Shown here one piece after another: positions 1 to 9,600 of a stretch of 64,000 nt of DNA (within the stretch, counting starts at the first letter, position 1; every line of letters starts with the position of its first letter). The notes under the pieces are model-generated. The model did no database searches and was not told the origin of the DNA. It was given only the letters and a program-made list of their open reading frames with translations. The translations under genes were made by a program, and so were the position numbers. Source of the DNA: Desmodus rotundus (Eukaryota; Chordata; Mammalia; Chiroptera; Phyllostomidae); NCBI RefSeq assembly GCF_022682495.2, contig NC_071396.1:23123735-23187734 (forward strand), written 5' to 3'.

Positions 1-86
1 CAGCCCCCAAATCCTGCTGGGTGACTTGGGCTCCTCTGAGTGACGTTAGGGGCTGAAATTGGCTTCCTGTGTACCCCTTCCCCTGT

Positions 87-152
87 AACCCTCTGTGATA
101 ATTTGAATGTGCCCCCCAATTCCCGTGTGGAAGCCCCCAGTGCCTCCGATGT
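87..152 (+). mobile_element. MaLR-type LTR 5' fragment
   Basis: Short match to the start of MLT1/MST-type (ERVL-MaLR) LTRs: a TTTGAATGTG-type lead, a CCCCCCAATTC block, then a GGAAGCCC..AGTGCCTC segment where the consensus has its TTGAAGTCCTAACCCCCAGTACCTCAG part. It stops after about 65 bases and is followed at once by an LTR piece in the opposite orientation. Family assignment is from memory. Confidence 0.4.
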
Positions 153-154
153 GA

Positions 155-497
155 GCTCGTTTGGTGTGTCAGCCCTTTCCGGAGGCTGGGACCAAACGGC
201 ACAGACCGGGTGGCTCATGAGCCACAGACGCTTATTTCTCACCGCTCTGGAGGGTGCATATCCACGATCAGCAGGCCAGCGTGGTCCCGGTCAGGTGAGG
301 GGCCTCCTCCCGGTTCACCCAGCACCCGCTCTCTGTCCTCCTACGCTGGGAGGGCGGGGGAGTGAAGGACACCAACCCAATCACACAGGCTCCGCCCTCA
401 GGACCTAAGCACCTCTTCAAGGCCCTGCCTCCTAATTCCGTCTCCTTTGGGGGTTAGGGTTCCAACACATGAATCTGGGGGAGACCATGCAAAGCCA
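155..497 (-). mobile_element. MLT1-like solo LTR (ERVL-MaLR), antisense
   Basis: Read on the minus strand this follows the MLT1 LTR layout. The left end carries the CACAGACCGGGTGGCT and TTATTTCTCACCGCTCTGGAGG blocks (the LTR 3' part). The right end carries the CCTAAGCACCTCTTCAAGGC and GGGGGTTAGGGTTCCAACAC blocks (the LTR 5' part). The middle is diverged. No internal retroviral sequence is visible, so it is a solo LTR or fragment. Confidence 0.6.
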
Positions 498-1037
498 CGA
501 AGACTGGTGACGAGGGACACTTGGAGAATAGAGAAGTGACTGTGCCCTTGCGCGCCCTTCTCGCAGAAATCCACGTCCAGAGCTGCCTTCTTATTCTCTG
601 TGCATGAGAATGAAAAGAGGGCAGGTGTTATTACTCCCTGAGAGTCTGACTCACAGGTTCAAGGTCATGTTAGAACAGTGAAGAAAAGTCCACCCAAGTT
701 ACTTTTCCTCCTCCTTGAAACAGACCGCTGTCAGCCTAGACTTCGGTGTCAGTAAACTATAAGCCGTTTTTCTGTTTTCCTAAATGCCTGAAAAAGTAAT
801 TACACTGAACAGGATCGGTGAGAAAGAGCGAGGCAGGGGCAAGTCCACCTGACTTCCTTCCCCACTCTGCACCTTCAGCCTCGCGCCCAGATCTCCCTGC
901 TGTTCTCCATAGGAGCCCACCGCTGCAGCCCCTGCTGGAAGGGAGGGGTCCCACTGTAAGGATGCACCGAGAAAGCAGCTCCCGAGAGAAGCAATTCTTT
1001 CTAGTTAGAAAGATAATAACAAAAGCAAACACAAATA
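498..1037. other. No gene seen; unassigned sequence
   Basis: Mixed-composition DNA without recognisable exon or RNA gene. A stretch around 625-680 (TTATTACTCCCTGAGAGTCT followed by AAGGTCATGT) may be a worn MIR remnant. Frames on both strands near 757-1051 are short and have no family resemblance. Confidence 0.4.
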
Positions 1038-1275
1038 ATATCAGTGAGTAATACGTTCCATGCGACGTTCTAAGTCCCTTAGATGTATAAACTCATTCAG
1101 TCTTCACACCAACCCTCTTTAGAGGGAGAACAGTTATCCCATTTTACAGATGAGATACTGAGGCCCAGAGGGGTTAAGAGGACATGCCGAGTGTCACCCT
1201 AATATTGCACAGCTGAGCTGGGGTTCAGTCCCAGGTAGCCTTGCTTCAGAATCCAAGAGGCTAACTAACCACTTC
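1038..1275 (-). repeat. MIR SINE
   Basis: Antisense MIR. The order matches the reverse complement of the consensus: AACTCATTCAGTCTTCACA, then CCCATTTTACAGATGAGATA, CTGAGGCCCAGAGGGGTTAAG, CACAGCTGAGCTGGGGTTCA, ending in the TAACCACTT tRNA-head region. Nearly full length. It shows the substitution load expected of an element inserted before the mammalian radiation. Confidence 0.8.
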
Positions 1276-1424
1276 AGTATCTAATTAATCAGGATGCCTA
1301 ATCAAAACTCCTAGCCTAGGCTTAGTGGTCCCTGCTCTGTCTAGCCCAACCCACCTCTTTAGCTCCACCCACCTCTCTAAGCCTTTGAGAAGGTGCATTC
1401 ATCTTCCCTCTTCATCTCAATCAC

Positions 1425-1790
1425 ATTGGCTTTCTGTAAGTTCGCCACGTGTTCCCGCAGGCCACAGGGCCTCTGCACATGCTGTCCTCTGCTGGGACTG
1501 CTTTTCCCACCTCCTTTCCTCCAGTAACAGCCTCCACTTTTCTGGTCTCTCTGAGTATCTTGTCCACAGGGAAGCCTTCCTTGCCCTCCCAGGCAAGGGC
1601 AAACCTCCCTGCACAGCCCACAGCAGAGTTACACTTTCTCACCTGTTGTGATAACTCAGTTCACGTCAGCTTCTCCCACTAGACTCTGAGCTGCAGGGAG
1701 AGAGCGTGGTCCATTTGCTGCTGAGTCTCCGGGGGCTGGCACAGCGCCTGGCTTCACAGATATCTGTTGAATAAATAACTAACTGGCAGG
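1425..1790 (+). repeat. L2 LINE 3' end
   Basis: Plus-strand 3' end of a LINE-2. Visible landmarks are TCTGCTGGGACTGCTTTTCC (CTGGAACGCTCTTCCC-type block), AGGGAAGCCTTCCTTG, CTCCCACTAGACTCTGAGCT, GGGGGCTGGCACAGCGCCTGG, and a terminal ATCTGTTGAATAAATAA. This is the non-coding tail after the reverse-transcriptase frame, and may begin as early as about 1330. Confidence 0.75.
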
Positions 1791-1799
1791 AAGTACAGA

Positions 1800-3880
1800 G
1801 CTCCTGAATCCCGAATTAGGCTTTACTGGGATTCTGGGCTTTTTCTCCCCTCCATTATAGCTGAGGGAAATAGTCCTGGTAATCACGAAAGATGCTGGTA
1901 TTCTACCTACTGGGTATAGAAAACCTGTCTAATGCCTTTCTTTCTGGCTTAAATTTTGTTTTATTCCCTCTGTAAATCTAGAAAAGTATTCCCATTTCAT
2001 CAAATTGATTCCGATTGAATCTAAATGAGGGTTAAATCCAATTTTTTCAATACCATCAAGCCATAATTCCTGTGGCTAAATAAAAAACAACTGGCAGTGG
2101 AAAACGAGGCGATGGGTGAGCTACCACTTGGCATTTCCACCCCCGCCCCACCCCCACATTCGTCACAGATCATCAGCTTTGCCACTGAAGGTATCTGTGT
2201 GCTTCCTGTACTTGTGCTTGATTTTGACCCAGTTTTTCAACAGATACATTCTAGACGTTTAAGACACGTGTGCCTCGGGAGGAAAAGGGCACAGGGAGGT
2301 GTGGGGCATCTGGTGTTAGCTGGAGACCAAAATATCTTCCTGAAGTCCACAGCGGGGAGTGAGGCAGGGCAGAGCGCCCTTTAGGATCCTGCCAGAGAGG
2401 CTGTCACCGCCCAGAGCCTGCTGTGACAGTCGCCCCAGCCCACTTGTTTTTGTTGGGTGGGAATCACTCTGGGCAGCACGGTCCGCTGCACGCCGATGCC
2501 AGCTCTCAGGGTGATACTAAATCTCCCTGCTGGACACAGAGTCTCCTGTTCAAACTCGGTCAAAAGAATCCTCCGAAACAGGTGGCCCACAAATTAATGA
2601 ACACCATCTTTTCCTTCAAATTACACTGGGAGAGAAATTAATTCCTGGGCAAACGAGTGACAAAGAAGGACCCCGCCTCCCGCAGCCTCCTAGTCCTCTG
2701 CTATTTTGTTCTCCCGCAATCTCATTTCCATGAAGCCCTTGAGAGACGTGCCCGTGGCCAGCGGGAGGATTTCTGAGCAGGCGCGCTACTAGGAACGCCG
2801 TAACTCCACGGTAAGGAGCTCTCACCCTGCTCTAACAGCCGGGCACTGACAGGACTTGTATTTCAGAAGGGCCCCCGGTTGCTTCCCAGCCGCTGTTCGT
2901 AACAGAATGGATGCAGACCGAGCGAGGGGTCTTGCGCCCCCAGGACGTGGAGATAAATTTCATTTACAGGCCCATACACAGATAGATATGTACAAATACA
3001 TAAAAACCTTTAGTTTCAATAATATAAATCCTGCTCCTGCTTAGGATAGAAATAAACTTTCCTGGGCAAGACGGTGTCCTTTGCAGAGAGTTTCCGAGGC
3101 AGAGCCCTCTGCAAAGTCACCCCTGCAGCTATTTATGGCGCTGGCACTGGGCTGAGGCTGACCGGCGGTGGCGGGCGACACTGGAGTGCACCGCAGCTGG
3201 CCCCCAAATCACTCCCCTCAAAGGCCCTTGCTTTGCGGGCCTCTCCCGACTTCCTGGCTGGCACCACAGGAAACAGGATGGCTGCTTCTCTTTGGTTTGG
3301 GGTGGACACAGCTGGGACCCGCTTAGCCCGTCAGAGCAGGGGAGGGCGGGGGTGGCTGCGGGGCCCTGGCCACCACAGGCTCTGTGCTGGGAGCCGCAGA
3401 GTGAATTCGGAACGACCCGCAGGGTGAGCCGGTGCCATCCTTGTCCTGAGCATGGGGACAACAACACTCAGAGGTTGTTTCTTTTCTCCAGCACAGACAC
3501 CTGTCATGTGGCTGAACAAGCCGCTGTGCCTGGCTCCACAGCCCTGCATCCCCCCAGCCCTTTTCACTGCTGGCTGGGTGGGGCCACTTCTCCTTGCAGC
3601 TTCAATAGCCAACTGGTGACTGATCTTATTCCGGGAGGGACCAGGATGCACTCCCCGAGCCTGGAGAGGGACAGGCTACTCCTCTCTCCCAGGTTGCGGG
3701 CCCAGTGGGAGAGGGGGATCCCTCTCAACCTCCCATTCTGTCCCCTCATCAGTGAGTGAGGACACCACTGCCCCAGTGCCCAGGGCTCAACCCTGCCAGG
3801 CACATGGGGAGTGTCCTCCTCGCTGGCCCTGCCAGGGTGGCCCAAGTGAGTGCTGTCCCTAGTCCCACCGCTTACACAGC
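1800..3880. other. No gene seen; mixed to GC-rich single-copy-like DNA
   Basis: About 2.1 kb without a repeat I can name. The first 300 bases are AT-rich; 2,100-3,450 is GC-richer but CpG dinucleotides are too scattered to call a CpG island. Frames such as 3292-3759 on plus (155 codons) have no start context, domain or splice support and overlap equally long frames on the other strand, so I treat them as chance. Confidence 0.4.
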
Positions 3881-3884
3881 TTCT

Positions 3885-3990
3885 CATCTCGGAGAAGGCA
3901 TTTCATCTCTGTGAGTCCTGGTTTCCTCATAGGTGGGGTGGGACTCCCATCTTCTCCAGGACTTCACATACGCCGCGGTGAAACTACGGG
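3885..3990 (+). repeat. Probable MIR fragment
   Basis: GCATTTCATCTCTGTGAGTC followed by CTGGTTTCCTCATAGGTGGG and a GGGACTCCC segment resembles the MIR core and its TTTCCTCATCTGTAAAATGGGG block. It is short and diverged, so the call is tentative. Confidence 0.5.
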
Positions 3991-4069
3991 CGATTAATTT
4001 GTAGTGTGGAAAATACAAAGTGCATACAAGCATAAGCCATGTGCTGTGCCAGGGGACCCCAAGGGGCTC

Positions 4070-5022
4070 AAAAATTGTGAGACACGAGCTGACAGCCAGT
4101 AGGATGGCCGTGGTGAAAAACAATGCAGTATATGATAAATACAGGCAATCCTTGGCTCTCAAATGTCTCCCATCTCAAACGATCCAGTTCTCGACCAAGT
4201 TGCCCACGGAAAAAAAATGTCTCAGTTGTCGAACAAAACATTGGGTCTCCATTCTCTCCCTGACAACGCTTTTTCATGCTGATGCCTGTGTGATCAGACA
4301 CTCGAATGGTTTTCTGAAACGAATTACCTTCGAGAACTTAAGTTCCACTGTATCGCCAAAGACGTGGGTAGTTGGAACCTTGCGCGGCGTTGGTGGGAAG
4401 GTAAAACAGGGCGGCTGCTGTGGAAAACAGCGAGGTGGTTCCCCACAAAATCAAACATAGAATGACTGTATGATCCCGCAGTTCCACATCTAGGTGCACA
4501 CCCAAGAGAGGTGAGAGCAAGTGGTTGGACAGACCTCTGCACACCTGTTTCCTAGCAGCACTGCTCACAATAGTCCAAGGTGGAAGCCGCCCACCCCCCG
4601 CGTGCGTCGTTGGAGTGAGTAAACAAAACGTGGTCTGTCCATGAACAGAGCAGCGTTCAGCCTGGAAAAGGAAGGAAACTGACCCGAGCAACAACGTGGA
4701 TGAACCTTGACCTGATGCTCGGTGCGATGAGCCCGTCACAGGAGGACGAGCGCCGTGTGATCCCACAGAAGTAAGGCAGCCAGAGGGGGCAGACTCATAG
4801 GAAGGGAAGATAGAACAGTGGTCGCCAGGGGCAGCCGGGAGGATTATTGTCCGAGAGGGACAGAGTGCCAGGCTGGGATGATACAGAAGTTCTCAAAGTA
4901 GACGGTGGGGACAGTTGCACAACCCTGTGAGTACACTTAATGCCAATGAGTTCACACACACTTCAAGTGGTGAATTTTACGTTAGGCGCGCTTTACCACA
5001 ATTTAAAATAAAGATGAAAAAC
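4070..5022 (+). mobile_element. L1 3' end (ORF2 tail and 3' UTR), split by a MITE
   Basis: 5'-truncated L1 in plus orientation. The CCAGTAGGATGGCCGTGG motif matches the ORF2 3' part. After an interruption at 4142-4350 the match resumes with GTTGGTGGGAAGGTAAAAC, GGCTGCTGTGGAAAACAG, ATGACTGTATGATCCCGCAG, and an AACAACGTGGATGAACCTTGA block. The 3' UTR is AGAACAGTGGTCGCCAGGGG then GTTGCACAACCCTGTGAGTA and TTTACCACAATTTAAAATAA. The frame is broken throughout and nothing is coding. Confidence 0.8.
4142..4350. mobile_element. TA-flanked MITE, Tigger/pogo-like (209 bp), copy 1
   Basis: The element starts CAGGCAATCCTTGGCTCTCA and the reverse complement of its right end is CAGTGGAACTTAAGTTCTCG, giving an imperfect terminal inverted repeat of about 20 bp. 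A TA dinucleotide lies immediately outside each end (4140-4141 and 4351-4352), the target duplication of Tc1/mariner-superfamily transposons. It interrupts an L1 whose match resumes on the other side. No transposase frame exists, so it would have moved using another element's enzyme. The same family recurs at 47615-47851. Confidence 0.7.
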
Positions 5023-6460
5023 AGAATGAGCCACAGCCCCTGCCCTCCAGGTGCTTAGCGTGCTCCTCTGCCTCCTTCTCGGGGCCACCTCTTCGTTCCC
5101 CCTTCTGCTCCCCCTTTGCCTTCCTGTCCTTTATCCTGTGGGAAACAGAAAGATTTAGGCAGGAAACTAGCCTCCAGCGGTGAGCACACAATAGAGTACA
5201 CCCGAGTCAAAGGACGACCTCGTACACCTGGAAATTATGTAATGCTATTAGTTAATGTTACCCCAAGACCACAGGACCCAAAACGCCACCCCAGCCCTCC
5301 AGGGACGTGGCTCCCAATCCATCCCCCAGTGCGTCAAATGGCTCCACGCCCCCAAGACCTTTGGTTTTGAAAAGCACAGACGTAGGCAGTAAGAGTGCTT
5401 TCTAAGGTCAGTCCACGATGGGGAGAGGGAAATGGTCTCCCCAGGCTGCGTGGGTTCCACCCCAGGCTCTGCCCCTTCCCAGCAGGTCCCCACAGCCAAG
5501 TCCCCAGCCCGTGGTGGCTCCAGCTCCCACCTCTCTGCTGGAGGTGGTGACAACACGCACCTGAGGGGGGTGGAGTGACCACGAATCTACCCCCAGGAAG
5601 TCTCAGAACGTAGGCTGTACCAGTAAGCTCTCAGGCATGTGAGCGATGACTATTTTACATTTGAAAAGAAAGAAAAGGAGCCACGCTTTTATTCCAGCTT
5701 CCACGGAGAGCGAGGTAGGCCCTTCGAGTCATGTAACGTGGCTGCTGAAAAAAGTCTTGTTCACCTTGTCAAAGCCAGCCCTGCGACCCTGCTCCCGCAC
5801 CCGCTGCGTGACTGGCAGGAGCTTTATCTGCAGAGGGTCCGCCGCCTCGCCCCCGAGGTGGGGGGCCTCCAGGAGACCCTGTCACCAGGGAGGAGAAGGC
5901 AGAGGAGAACACTCTCCTCTCCCCATCTCATTCACCTCCAGCACCTCCACCCATTTGTGATGAGCTGCTCCCCCCCCCGCCCACCCACCCACCATGGGGG
6001 GAGCAGGAATTAGACTCAAAAACGACCAGAGCACAAAGTGTCAAATAGTACTAGGACCCCACGAATGGCATCGAAGGGCTCCACGTCTGATCACATAAAT
6101 ACTTTTTTTAAATGAGATTTTGACAAAGCTTTACCTCATAGCTGTGTTTCATCCCTAAACCCAACAGAATGAATTCTACACACTAACAGAATAGGAATTG
6201 GGGGCTAAAGCAAAGCTTCTCAAAGCTGCAAGCAGTTGGGTGGAAGGGACCAAGCACTCTTTAGGAGTTGATGGTGCCTTCCTTCATTCTGGAAAGTCCA
6301 CCTGAGTGAGCGAGTGGCCATCAACCAGAAGCAGACACTGTAGAGAGAGAAGCTGAGAGCTGGGCATGGGGAAGCCACTGTGAAGGGGAGGGAGGGGCAG
6401 GGTGTCTCTCCGCAGCCTCGGCTGCTTCTGGTAGAAAGGAATGAAATGTCGTGTTTGGGT
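5023..6460. other. No gene seen; GC-rich unassigned DNA with C-rich run
   Basis: No repeat family or exon recognised. A C-rich run at about 5970-5990 (nine or more C followed by repeated CCCA units) could fold on the complementary G-rich strand but is short. The frames near 5639-6013 are ordinary for this base composition. Confidence 0.4.
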
Positions 6461-7409
6461 GACTACCAATCTGAACCACTCAGTCCGTTCCCCCTTTTCA
6501 CCCTCACCCCTCTGGCAACCTTCGGCCTGTTCTCTGCCTAGGAGTCTGTTTCTGTTTTGTTTGTTCATTTATATTGTTCTTTAGCATCCACATATACGTG
6601 AAGTCATGTGGTATTTGCTTTGTCTATCTGACTTACGTCACTGAGCGTAATACCCTCTAGGCCCGTCATGCTGTCACAAATGGTAAGACTTCCTTCTTTT
6701 TAATGACTGAGTAACATTCCATTTTATATATATATATACATATATATATAATGCTGTTTTTATATATACAATATATATTATAGTATATTATATAATATAT
6801 AATTATGATTATGTATTATAATATACAAGCATTATATATTTATATATTAATATATATGCTGCCATTCTTTACATAGTATGTGCTGCTTTTTATATATATA
6901 TATAATATACATAATATTCCATTATATATATAGTGTGTATGTGCGCTGCTTTTTATATATATTATATATATAATATTTCATTTTATATATATAGTGTGTG
7001 TGCTGCTTTTTATTTATATTATATATATAATATTCCATTATATATAGTGTGTGCTGCTTTTTTCTCCTCTCTTCTGCTGATGGACACTTGGGCTGCTTCC
7101 ATATCTTGGCTATTATAAATAACACTGCAATGAACACAGGGGTGTTATTGTTAATATCTTTTCAAATTACTGTTTGGGTTTGTTTGGCTAAATACTAAGA
7201 AGTGGAATTGCTGGGTCATAAGGCAGTTCCGTTTTTACTTTTTTTGAGGAAACTCCACACTGTTTTCAGTAGTGGCTGCACCAGTCTGCATTCCCACCGA
7301 CAGGGCACGAGGTTCCCTTTTCTCCACACCCTCGCCAGCTCTTGTTGTTTGTTGATTTATTGACGACAGCCATTCTGACAGGTGTGAGTTGACATTTCAT
7401 TGTCACTTG
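6461..7409 (-). mobile_element. Inverted 5' part of a twin-primed L1 (ORF2 end plus start of 3' UTR)
   Basis: Read on the minus strand from 7409 downward this is L1 ORF2 sequence: the CACACCTGTCAGAATGGCTG block, TGACCCAGCAATTCCACTTC, GTTATTTATAATAGCCAAGA and GTGTCCATCAGC. It continues, after a TA-rich tract, through ATTACGCTCAGTGACGTAAG into the 3' UTR (GTTGCCAGAGGGGTGAGGGT, ATTGGTAGTCACC). The 3' UTR continues where it left off, but on the other strand, at 7410. That is the hallmark of a 5' inversion by twin priming. Confidence 0.75.
6721..7050. repeat. TA-rich simple repeat inside L1
   Basis: Long degenerate TATATA tract with several near-repeats of a unit containing GTGTGTGCTGCTTTTTAT (about 6935, 6990, 7045) separated by AATATTCCATTATATATA-like blocks. 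This is an expansion of the AATATTCCATTGTATAT segment of the L1, apparently by repeated slippage or duplication. Tyrosine- and isoleucine-rich frames here are artefacts of the repeat. Confidence 0.85.
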
Positions 7410-7612
7410 AGGGATATACAGTACAGCATAGAAAACAGAGTGGTAATATTGTAATAACTCTGTGTGGCACCAGGCAGGCACTAGAAATATCGAAGGGAAC
7501 ATTACGCTGTACACCTGAAACTAACACAAAATGATATTGACTACATCCTGTAATTGGAAAACATAAAATGGATAAAAATAAAGACATAAATAAAAAATAA
7601 AAATAAACTGTG
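7410..7612 (+). mobile_element. L1 3' UTR terminus and A-rich tail (sense part of twin-primed L1)
   Basis: Plus-strand L1 3' UTR: GGGATATACAGTACAGCATA, TAATATTGTAATAACTCTGT, ACGCTGTACACCTGAAACTA and AAAATGATATTGAC, ending in an A-rich AAATAAAAAATAAAAATAAA tail. It completes the L1 whose upstream part lies inverted at 6461-7409. The bases after the tail (near 7604-7621, ACTGTGTGTTGGGTG) resemble those before the inverted part (near 6447-6461, TGTCGTGTTTGGGTG), consistent with a worn target-site duplication. Confidence 0.75.
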
Positions 7613-8069
7613 TGTTGGGTGGAGATGACTATAAACGACTCTCTTTATGACAAGCTGCTCACATAAATCAGGACCAAGGACAACTGTCCCGGGGTGACTT
7701 TCCCCTCTTCCTGTTCACACCCCCTCCCCCTGCCACTCCCCAGGATCAGGAAGACCTGGTCTCAGGCTCTGCCTTCCAAGACTCCCAGCAGAGACAGAGG
7801 GAAGAGTCGGGTGAGGGGGACCGCCCCACCTCTTTTGAAGCTTCATGGCTATAGACTCAGAAGGGCTCCAACACACCCAGAATGCTCCTGGGGGTGAAGG
7901 TAAGCTGTCCTGACAGCTGGAGGCAGCCCTACAGCTGGGCAGGGGAGGATGGAAAGGTCTTTGGGGATGGTCATACCTGGTGGCACTTGGGAGCTTCAAT
8001 CATTCCCAGTCTCCTAGTTCAATGTCACAGGGAGGTATCACCTTGAAGGTAGGTGTCCAAGAGCAGACA
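7613..8069. other. No gene seen
   Basis: Mixed sequence with a pyrimidine-rich part near 7700-7740. Nothing recognised. Confidence 0.4.
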
Positions 8070-8190
8070 GCCAGGGGTAAAGTCCTGCTCAGTCTCCAGC
8101 TGGCTCATAACCTCGATCAAGTCCCTGAACCTTAGCTCATCTGGAAAATGGAGACGCCGTTCCTGCGTTACCTGATACAACAGAGCCATT
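8070..8190 (+). repeat. MIR SINE fragment
   Basis: Sense MIR core: AAGTCCTGCTCAGTCTCCAG, CTGGCTCATAACCTCGATCA, AGTCCCTGAACCTTAGCTCA and TCTGGAAAATGGAGACG follow the consensus order (tRNA-head exit, core, TCATCTGTAAAATGGGG block). Confidence 0.65.
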
Positions 8191-9164
8191 TCATCAAGGA
8201 TTTACCCAATAATGCTTCGGTCGTGCATACTATTGCCATCTTCTCTTTGACTTTGGCTCCTCTGTTACAGGGACGTGGATGCGTCTTAGATGCCACTGTT
8301 CCTTTGTTCTAGAAAACAGCCAGACTGAAGGAGGCTCCAACCATTGTTCTTGGACAGAGCCAGAAAGAAGCCACTGACCGAGAAACATAGACCCTGCCCA
8401 CTCAGAAATGGAGGGCTCAGTTTTGCCCACAAATTGGTGGGCGTGGTGAAGTCAGAGCTCTGTCTCTGCAGATTTCTGCCTTGGGCCTGAGTGGTGAGGG
8501 GAGGCAGCCCAGAGGAGATCAGTGGACCAGAAAGTGCTGATGGAAATGTCTGGAAGCACAATCATGCCTTAGTGTGGGTGGAGATGGCAGCGGGAACTGA
8601 TGAGGAGCTCTGGGAAAGTTCCACTGCCTGGGGACACAGATGAGACACTAGGGACAGAAGGAGCTTACGGGAGGACACTTGGGGCCTCTGATCCATCCGA
8701 AAGTTGGCTCCATGTACTGTTGGACAGCGCTGTCGGCCATGGCAATGGCTACTGAGCCTGAGGATTTAATTCAGCATCCGTGGTCAGCGCAGCCAGATGA
8801 AGGCAAAGGGCTGGGGTCGCTGGACACGGTCAGGCTGGCTTTGTAAGAATTTTGCCGAGTCCTGCTTCTGATGGTTGCACACAGATAAAACTATCACCAG
8901 ACACGCAGAAAGGGCGAGCTGAGGGTGGAATTTCAAAACCAGATGCCCAACGATATTCAAAACTTTAAAACAAAGACCTTTCATCTGGACTGTTATGTTA
9001 TAAATTGAATATGGGCCCATGTGAGAGGCATAATGTAGATGAGAAAGCAAAGTCACCTGCATTCTTGCCGTCCAGGCACCGCTTCTTACCACGCTGTTCC
9101 ACTTGGGTTTTCACGCACGTTTAAACTCTTGTTAGGAGACTGGGATCATCTTGTAGATAGATTT
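8191..9164. other. No gene seen
   Basis: Single-copy-like DNA of average composition. No exon, RNA gene or repeat recognised. Frames of about 100 codons on the minus strand (8784-9092, 8286-8561) show no domain or hydrophobic pattern worth calling. Confidence 0.4.
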
Positions 9165-9600
9165 TTCTGATGGGCTTTTTATGAGAATATTTCTTTTTTA
9201 TTAAAACTATTTTTATTTTAATGGCTACATGTCATTCTACTTTATGGCTCTGTATCCTTTACTTAACTAGTTCTCTACTATTGACCATTTCGGTTTGTCC
9301 CAAGTTTTGTAAGAACAGCCCCATGGCTATCTGCCCACAATACTCTTTGCTTTCATCCCTGGTAGTTTTCTTAGCACGGCTCCTTGGCAGTAGAATTACT
9401 GGGACAAGTGGCCTGAAATATGGTAGAGCCTCTTGCCCTGTGCTACCCAATTGCCTTCAAGGAGTTTTACTCCTGCCATCTCTACTACTGCTTTTGCTCC
9501 CTGGTGTCAAAACATCACTGTGTAAGTCACCTGGTGGGGGTCAGAGTTGCTTTTCTTGCATTGTCCTGGGCTTTGGACTTCTGAGTGAGACCGTTAAGAA
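9165..9600 (-). mobile_element. L1M-type LINE fragment, antisense
   Basis: Plus-strand reading shows the complement of the ORF2 3' region of old L1s: ATTTTAATGGCTACATGTCA, TCTACTATTGACCATTTCGG, GGCAGTAGAATTACTGGGAC and GCTACCCAATTGCCTTCAAG, then CACTGTGTAAGTCACCTGG. Strongly diverged, L1M4/L1ME age. The plus-strand frame at 9221-9604 is the antisense of this LINE and not a gene. Confidence 0.65.

Noticed and set aside
2100..3450. CpG-island promoter
   Set aside because: GC-rich but CpG sites are too sparse and no exon or start signal follows.
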